Shown here piece after piece: positions 59,269-64,000 of a DNA stretch of 64,000 nucleotides (within the stretch, counting starts at the first letter, position 1; the number at the start of each line of letters is the position of its first letter). The stretch covers positions 124,001 through 188,000 of the forward strand of contig NZ_JABMJK010000005.1 in the NCBI RefSeq assembly GCF_013376005.1, in the 5' to 3' direction. This DNA comes from Duganella sp. SG902. Lineage in GTDB: Bacteria > Pseudomonadota > Gammaproteobacteria > Burkholderiales > Burkholderiaceae_D. The notes beneath the pieces are model-generated. The model made no database searches. It had not been told where the DNA came from and was given only the letters and a program-made list of their open reading frames with translations. Made by a program: the position numbers and the translations under genes.

Positions 59269-60167
59269 ATCTCAACTTCTTCTTCGAGGTGCTGATCGGC
59301 GGCCTGCTGTCCGGCGTGATGTATGCGCTGGTGGCGATTGGCTTTGTGCTGATATACAAGGCGTCCGGCGTGTTCAACTTCGCACAGGGCGCGATGGTGT
59401 ATTTCGCCGCGCTGACCTGCGTCGGCGTGATGGACAAGCTGGGCGTGTCGCTGTGGATCGCGCTGCCGGTCACGGTGGCGGTGATGATCCTGCTTGGCCT
59501 GTCGATCGAGCGCGTGGTGCTGCGGCCCCTGGTGAACCAGCCCGAGATCACGCTGTTCATGGCCACCATCGGCCTGGCCTTCTTTATCGAGGGGCTGGCA
59601 CAACTGATGTTCGGCGCGCAGGTGCGCAAGCTGGAACTGCCGATCGAAGACGTGCCGTCGCAGTACCTGATGGACCACTACAATATCCTGGTCTCGCAAT
59701 TCGACATCATGGCGGCGCTGGTGTGCGGCTTGCTGGTCACCACGCTGGCCCTGCTGTTCTCGAAAACCAAGGTAGGCCGCGCGCTGCGCGCGGTGGCGGA
59801 CGATCACCAGGCCGCGCTGGCGGTCGGCATTCCGCTGCAGCGCATCTGGGCCGTGTTGTGGGCGGTGGCGGGCATCGTGGCGCTGGTGGCGGGCATGCTG
59901 TGGGGCGCGCGCAACGGCGTGCAGTTCGCGCTGACCTTTGTCGCGCTGAAGGCGCTGCCGGTGCTGATACTAGGCGGCTTCACCTCCATGCCCGGCGCCA
60001 TCGTGGGCGGGCTGATTATCGGCGCGTCGGAAAAAATGGCCGAGGTGTACATTGGCCCGATGGTGGGCGGCGGCATCGAGGGCTGGTTCCCTTACGTGCT
60101 GGCGCTGTTGTTCCTGCTGGTGCGGCCGGAGGGGCTGTTCGGCGAAAAAATCATCCGGAGAATCTAA
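59265..60167 (+). CDS. livH: ABC permease LivH
   Basis: The ATG at 59265 overlaps the livG stop by four bases. The 300-residue permease has eight or so membrane helices with the LivH pattern LIGGLLSGVMYALVAIGFVLIYKASGVFNFAQGAMV, RPLVNQPEITLFMATIGL and GGFTSMPGAIVGGLIIG. It forms half of the inner-membrane channel with LivM. Confidence 0.95.
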   Translation: MNLNFFFEVLIGGLLSGVMYALVAIGFVLIYKASGVFNFAQGAMVYFAALTCVGVMDKLGVSLWIALPVTVAVMILLGLSIERVVLRPLVNQPEITLFMATIGLAFFIEGLAQLMFGAQVRKLELPIEDVPSQYLMDHYNILVSQFDIMAALVCGLLVTTLALLFSKTKVGRALRAVADDHQAALAVGIPLQRIWAVLWAVAGIVALVAGMLWGARNGVQFALTFVALKALPVLILGGFTSMPGAIVGGLIIGASEKMAEVYIGPMVGGGIEGWFPYVLALLFLLVRPEGLFGEKIIRRI

Positions 60168-60170
60168 ACC

Positions 60171-61229
60171 ATGTTCTACCGCGAAGCAGGACAATTCAAA
60201 ACCAGCTACCAGGCCGACGGCCAGATCTTCCCCATTCTGCAGGACCGCCTTGCGCTATTGGCCTTGCTGGCGATCGCCATCGTGGTGGTGCCGCTGGTGG
60301 CGTCGCCGTATGCGCTGTCGGCCATCCTGATCCCCTTCCTGATTTTCTCGCTGGCGGCGCTGGGCCTGAACATCCTGACCGGCTATGCCGGCCAGCTGTC
60401 GCTCGGCACGGCGGCCTTCATGGCGGTGGGGGCGTTCGCGTCGTATAACTTCATCCTGCGCATCCCCGGCTTGCCGGTGCTGCTGGCGTTCGTGCTGGGC
60501 GGATTGAGCGCGGCGCTGGTCGGCATCGCGTTCGGCCTGCCGTCGCTGCGCATACGCGGCTTCTACCTCGCCGCCGCCACGCTGGCGACGCAGTTCTTCG
60601 TGGTCTGGTGCCTGACCAAGATTCCCTACCTGACCAACTACAGCGCTTCCGGCGTGATCACCGCGCAGCCCATCGTCATCCTCGGCTATGCCTTCGATAC
60701 GCCGGACCGCAAATACCTGCTGGTGCTGGCCGTGGTGGCGGTGATGGCGCTGCTGGCCAAGAATATGATCCGCTCCAACGTCGGCCGCTCCTGGATGGCG
60801 GTGCGCGACATGGACGTGGCGGCCGAGGTGATCGGCTTCCGCCTGATGCGCACCAAGCTGCTGGCGTTCGCGGTCAGCTCCTTCTACTGCGGCGTGGCGG
60901 GTGCGCTGTATGCGTACGCCTACCTCGGCACCGTGGAGCCGGAAGCCTACAACCTCGATCTGTCGTTCCGTATCCTGTTCATGATTATCATCGGCGGTGT
61001 CGGCTCCGTGCTGGGCTCCTTCCTTGGCGCGGCCTTCATCGTGCTGCTGCCGGTGCTGCTGAATGTGGTGGCGCACAGCCTTGCGCTGCCGACCAGCGTG
61101 GCCTCCAACCTGGAGCTGATGGTGTTTGGCGCGCTGATTATATTTTTCCTGATCGTCGAGCCGCACGGCCTGGCGCGCCTGTGGCAAATTGGTAAAGAGA
61201 AGTTGCGTTTGTGGCCGTTCCCCCATTAA
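60171..61229 (+). CDS. livM: ABC permease LivM
   Basis: The 352-residue permease starts four bases after livH. It has about ten membrane helices with LivM landmarks ALGLNILTGYAGQLSLGTAAFMAVGAF, the RSNVGRSWMAVRDMDVAAEVIGF cytoplasmic loop and IIGGVGSVLGSFLGAAFIV. An N-terminal extension of about 25 hydrophilic residues precedes the first helix. It pairs with LivH. Confidence 0.94.
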   Translation: MFYREAGQFKTSYQADGQIFPILQDRLALLALLAIAIVVVPLVASPYALSAILIPFLIFSLAALGLNILTGYAGQLSLGTAAFMAVGAFASYNFILRIPGLPVLLAFVLGGLSAALVGIAFGLPSLRIRGFYLAAATLATQFFVVWCLTKIPYLTNYSASGVITAQPIVILGYAFDTPDRKYLLVLAVVAVMALLAKNMIRSNVGRSWMAVRDMDVAAEVIGFRLMRTKLLAFAVSSFYCGVAGALYAYAYLGTVEPEAYNLDLSFRILFMIIIGGVGSVLGSFLGAAFIVLLPVLLNVVAHSLALPTSVASNLELMVFGALIIFFLIVEPHGLARLWQIGKEKLRLWPFPH

Positions 61230-61248
61230 AAAATCAGAGGAGACACAT

Positions 61249-62553
61249 ATGAAACGCTTTGCATCCATCATCGCCGGCATCACGCTTGCCGCCAGCGGCG
61301 CCGCCGTCGCGCAGCCGGCGGAGCAGTACGTCGCCCTGCCCTCGTATCGTGTAGGGCCTTACGCGGCGGGCGGTTCCGGTTTTTATGGCGGCATCATCGA
61401 CTACTTCAACCTGGTCAACCTGTCCGGCGGCGTGAATGGCGTGAAGATTTCGTGGGAAGAGTGCGAGACCGAATACAACCCGTCGCGCGGCGTGGAGTGC
61501 TACGAGCGTTTGAAAACCAGGAACGGCGGCGCGACCCTGGTCGAGCCTTTGTCCACCGGCGTCGCCTACGGCATTCTGGACCGGCTGGCGGTCGACAAAA
61601 TCCCTATGACGATGATCGGCTACGGGCGCTCGGACGCCGCCAACGGCAAGGTCTTCCCCTATGTCTTCCCGCTGATCACCAGCTACTGGAACCAGGCCGC
61701 CGCCATGATCAAGTACCTCGGCGACAAGGAAGGCGGCGTCGACAAGCTCAAAGGCAAGAAGATCGTCCACCTGTATCATGATTCGGCGTTCGGCAAAGAG
61801 CCCTTGCCGGTGCTGGAGGCGCTGGCCAAGCAGCACGGCTTTGAGCTGATCAAGATTCCCGTCACGCCGCCGGGCAGCGAGCAGCAGTCGCAATGGCTGC
61901 AGATCCGCCAGGCGCGGCCCGACCATGTGATCCTGTGGGGCTGGGGTTCGATGAACGCGGTCGCCATCAAGACCGCGCAGCGCAACGGCTTCCCGCGCGA
62001 GAAAATCCTGGGCGTGTGGTGGGCCGGCTCGGAGGAGGACACCGTGCCGACCGGCGACGCCGCCAAGGGCTACAGCGCGATGACCTTCAACACGCCCGGC
62101 AACTACCCGGTGCTCGACGAGATCCGCAAAAAACTGTACGACGCCGGCAAGGGCAACCTGGCCGATCCCGCCCGCATCGGCAGCGTGTATCACATGCGTG
62201 GCGTGAGCGCGGCCATCCTGTGGGTGGAAGCGATGCGCACCGCGCAGGAGAAGTTCGGCAAAGGCAAGCGTGTGACCGGCGAGCAGCTGCGCTGGGGCCT
62301 GGAGAACCTGAACGTGGACGAGGCGCGCCAGAAAGCCATCGGCGCCCTCGGCATGCTGCCGGTGGTGAAGACCAGCTGCGACGATCATGAAGGCTCGGGC
62401 GCGGTGAAGGTGCAGCAGTGGGACGGCAAGAAGTGGAACGCCATCACGCCGAACTGGATCGTCGGCGACAAGGCGCTGACCCGCAAGCTGCTGGAGGACA
62501 GCTCCGCGGCCTACGTGGCCGAGAAGAAGATCACTCCCGGGTGTGCCAAATGA
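61249..62553 (+). CDS. Periplasmic substrate-binding protein of the LIV-type transporter
   Basis: The start at ATG 61249 has AGAGGAGA upstream and gives a signal peptide (KRFASIIAGITLAASGAAVAQ). The 434-residue product belongs to the family of LivK-like two-lobed binding proteins (Peripla_BP_6), with VKISWEECETEYNPSRGVECYERLK, KIVHLYHDSAFGKEPLPVLEAL and GVWWAGSEEDTV. The long form with this YNPSRGVECYE phrase is common beside CoA ligases and may bind aromatic or short-chain acids rather than leucine. The ligand is an inference from neighbours. Confidence 0.9.
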   Translation: MKRFASIIAGITLAASGAAVAQPAEQYVALPSYRVGPYAAGGSGFYGGIIDYFNLVNLSGGVNGVKISWEECETEYNPSRGVECYERLKTRNGGATLVEPLSTGVAYGILDRLAVDKIPMTMIGYGRSDAANGKVFPYVFPLITSYWNQAAAMIKYLGDKEGGVDKLKGKKIVHLYHDSAFGKEPLPVLEALAKQHGFELIKIPVTPPGSEQQSQWLQIRQARPDHVILWGWGSMNAVAIKTAQRNGFPREKILGVWWAGSEEDTVPTGDAAKGYSAMTFNTPGNYPVLDEIRKKLYDAGKGNLADPARIGSVYHMRGVSAAILWVEAMRTAQEKFGKGKRVTGEQLRWGLENLNVDEARQKAIGALGMLPVVKTSCDDHEGSGAVKVQQWDGKKWNAITPNWIVGDKALTRKLLEDSSAAYVAEKKITPGCAK

Positions 62554-63359
62554 CGGCGGCGCCCTACCTGTCTGTGAATAACGTCGAAGTTATCTACGAC
62601 CACGTGATCCTGGTGCTGAAGGGCGTGTCGCTGCAGGTCCCGCAGGGCAAGATCGTCGCCCTGCTGGGCGCCAACGGCGCCGGCAAATCCACCACGCTGA
62701 AGACCATCTCCACCCTGCTGCGCGGCGAACGCGGCGACGTCACCAAGGGCGAAGTCCAGTTCAAGGGCGAACGCATCGACCAGCTGACGCCCAATGAACT
62801 GGTCAGGCGCGGCCTGTCGCAGGTGATGGAGGGCCGTCACTGCTTCGGCCACCTGACCATCGAGGAAAACCTGCTGACCGGCGCCTACACGCGCCGCGCC
62901 TCGCGCGCGGAGCTCAAGGAATCGCTGGACAAGGTCTACCACTACTTCCCGCGCCTGAAGGAGCGGCGCGGCAGCCAGGCCGGCTACACTTCCGGCGGCG
63001 AGCAGCAAATGTGCGCCATCGGGCGCGCGCTGATGGCGCGGCCGTCCATGATTTTGCTGGACGAACCGTCGATGGGCATCGCGCCGCAAATCGTTGAGGA
63101 GATCTTTGGCATCGTCAAGGATTTGAACAGCAAGGAGAACGTCTCCTTCCTGCTGGCCGAGCAAAACACCAGCATCGCCCTGCGCTACGCGGACTTCGGC
63201 TACATCCTGGAAAACGGCCGCGTGGTGATGGAAGGCGCGGCGGCCGACCTGGCGTGCAACGAGGACGTGAAAGAGTTTTACCTCGGCGTCTCCGGCGCCG
63301 GCCGCAAGAGCTTCCGCGACATGAAATTCTACCGGCGCCGCAAGCGCTGGCTGGCATAA
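62550..63359 (+). CDS. livF: ABC ATPase LivF
   Basis: The ATG at 62550 overlaps the binding-protein stop by four bases. The 269-residue ATPase has Walker A GANGAGKSTTLK, the MEGRHCFGHLTIEENL region, the signature TSGGEQQMCAIGRALM and Walker B ILLDEPSMGIAP. It carries an extra basic C-terminal tail (FRDMKFYRRRKRWLA) beyond the usual end. It powers import together with LivG. Confidence 0.93.
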   Translation: MTAAPYLSVNNVEVIYDHVILVLKGVSLQVPQGKIVALLGANGAGKSTTLKTISTLLRGERGDVTKGEVQFKGERIDQLTPNELVRRGLSQVMEGRHCFGHLTIEENLLTGAYTRRASRAELKESLDKVYHYFPRLKERRGSQAGYTSGGEQQMCAIGRALMARPSMILLDEPSMGIAPQIVEEIFGIVKDLNSKENVSFLLAEQNTSIALRYADFGYILENGRVVMEGAAADLACNEDVKEFYLGVSGAGRKSFRDMKFYRRRKRWLA

Positions 63360-63367
63360 GGAACAAA

Positions 63368-63718
63368 ATGAATCTCACCAAGGCCAAGGCTTACTGCCGC
63401 AAACTGCCCGGCGCCACCGAGGACATCAAATGGGAAACCAACCTGGTGTTCTCGGTCGGCGGGAAAATGTTCGCCGTCACCGGCGCAGATGGCAGCGAGC
63501 GTGGCATCAGCTTCAAGGTCGATGACGACCGCTTCCTGGAACTGACCGACCGTCCCGGCATCATTCCGGCGCCCTACCTCGCGCGCGCCAAATGGGTTTA
63601 CATCGAAGACCCGAAAGCCATCACCGACGCGGAGGCGGCCGAACTGCTGCAACGCTCCTATGAACTGGTGTTCGGCAAACTGACCAAGAAGCTGCAACGC
63701 GAAATACAAGGATCCTGA
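63368..63718 (+). CDS. MmcQ/YjbR-family protein
   Basis: The 116-residue protein starts eight bases after livF. It shows the YjbR/CyaY-like pattern (KAKAYCRKLPGATEDIKWETNLVFSVGGKMFAV, ISFKVDDDRFLELTDRPGIIPAPYLARAKWVYIE). The family has a double-wing DNA-binding-like fold of unknown function. It is embedded in the transporter/ligase operon between livF and the second ligase, which suggests a link, but none can be stated. Confidence 0.88.
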   Translation: MNLTKAKAYCRKLPGATEDIKWETNLVFSVGGKMFAVTGADGSERGISFKVDDDRFLELTDRPGIIPAPYLARAKWVYIEDPKAITDAEAAELLQRSYELVFGKLTKKLQREIQGS

Positions 63719-63720
63719 CC

Positions 63721-64000
63721 ATGGCCGACACTTTCGACAGCCTGGAAGCACGCGCGCCGGAACAACGCGAACGTGAGCTGATGACACGCCTGCCGCAGCT
63801 GGTGGCGCGCGCCAAAGCCGCCGCCGGATGGTCGCGCATCCTCAAGGACGTCAACGCCGCCGACATCAACAGCCGCGCCGCCCTCGCCACGCTGCCGGTG
63901 ACGCGCAAGTCCGAGCTGCACACGCTGCAGCGGCAGCAGGCGCCGTTCGGCGGCTTGAACACCACGCCGGTGGGCCAGCTGGCGCGGGTCTACATGTCGC
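63721..64000 (+). CDS. Phenylacetate-CoA-ligase-like enzyme, N-terminal part (cut by window end)
   Basis: The ATG at 63721 lies two bases after the stop of the YjbR gene. The 93 visible residues (MADTFDSLEARAPEQRERELMTRLPQLVARAKAAAGW, then LPVTRKSELHTLQR, QLARVYMS) match the beginning of PaaK-type adenylate-forming ligases, in which the first lines read 'LPxTxKxEL' before the P-loop. It would be a second acyl- or aryl-CoA ligase in the same operon. Catalytic motifs lie outside the window. Confidence 0.75.
   Translation, partial: MADTFDSLEARAPEQRERELMTRLPQLVARAKAAAGWSRILKDVNAADINSRAALATLPVTRKSELHTLQRQQAPFGGLNTTPVGQLARVYMS

Overview
The window is chromosomal DNA from a high-GC Gram-negative bacterium, most likely a betaproteobacterium of the Oxalobacteraceae (Massilia/Duganella/Janthinobacterium type). 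This rests on the style of the proteins and on gene order: phaA-phaB, minCDE, hemA-prfA-prmC, a Kup/RarD/EttA housekeeping stretch, and LIV-type ABC clusters with CoA ligases. The placement is an inference from family knowledge, not from a search. Genes are densely packed, with many ATGA-type couplings and several convergent pairs whose stop codons overlap. No tRNA, rRNA, CRISPR array, intact insertion sequence or prophage was seen.

Layout. 1-7.7 kb: tail of a Kef-type antiporter, a secreted gluzincin-like protein coupled to a small periplasmic binding protein, FadH, an exported START-like protein, two small unknowns and proline iminopeptidase. 7.7-13.4 kb: the polyhydroxybutyrate precursor genes phaA-phaB behind a perfect FNR-type box, then metR divergent from a metE gene broken by an in-frame amber codon. 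13.4-21.5 kb: minCDE, an orphan OmpR-type regulator, hemA, prfA, dsbB and prmC, then a sensor-kinase relative that has lost its catalytic residues. 21.6-30.8 kb: gshA with a polyamine deacetylase-like gene, a serine hydrolase, and a Fur-controlled siderophore receptor plus PepSY/flavoprotein reductase pair. 30.8-40.2 kb: an NmrA-like protein, ohr, elaA, and a two-component system transcribed away from an ABC efflux operon that has a canonical -24/-12 (sigma-54) promoter and paired operators. 40.2-50.5 kb: FKBP lipoprotein, kup, rarD, ettA, a short zone of gene debris, an outer-membrane barrel, a chemoreceptor, alkB and a small molybdopterin-fold protein. 50.7-55.0 kb: DUF2520, DUF924, MgtC and aminopeptidase P genes. 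55.0-64.0 kb: a higBA toxin-antitoxin pair, a Crp/Fnr-family regulator and a LIV-I ABC importer operon bracketed by two acyl-CoA ligases, cut by the window end.

How the parts may work together. Several units are complete enough to predict behaviour. phaA/phaB make 3-hydroxybutyryl-CoA and look oxygen-responsive. The receptor and membrane reductase form an iron-uptake and ferric-release unit. The NtrC-type two-component system probably drives the ABC efflux operon directly. The acyl-CoA ligases and LIV transporter look like an uptake-and-activation route for an organic acid. The broken metE implies dependence on MetH, suppression of the amber codon, or a sequence error.

The best candidates for something undescribed are the sigma-54/palindrome efflux module, the class II FNR geometry at phaAB, the amber metE, the degenerate hybrid kinase beside prmC, and the elaA start codon buried in a perfect 12-bp stem.
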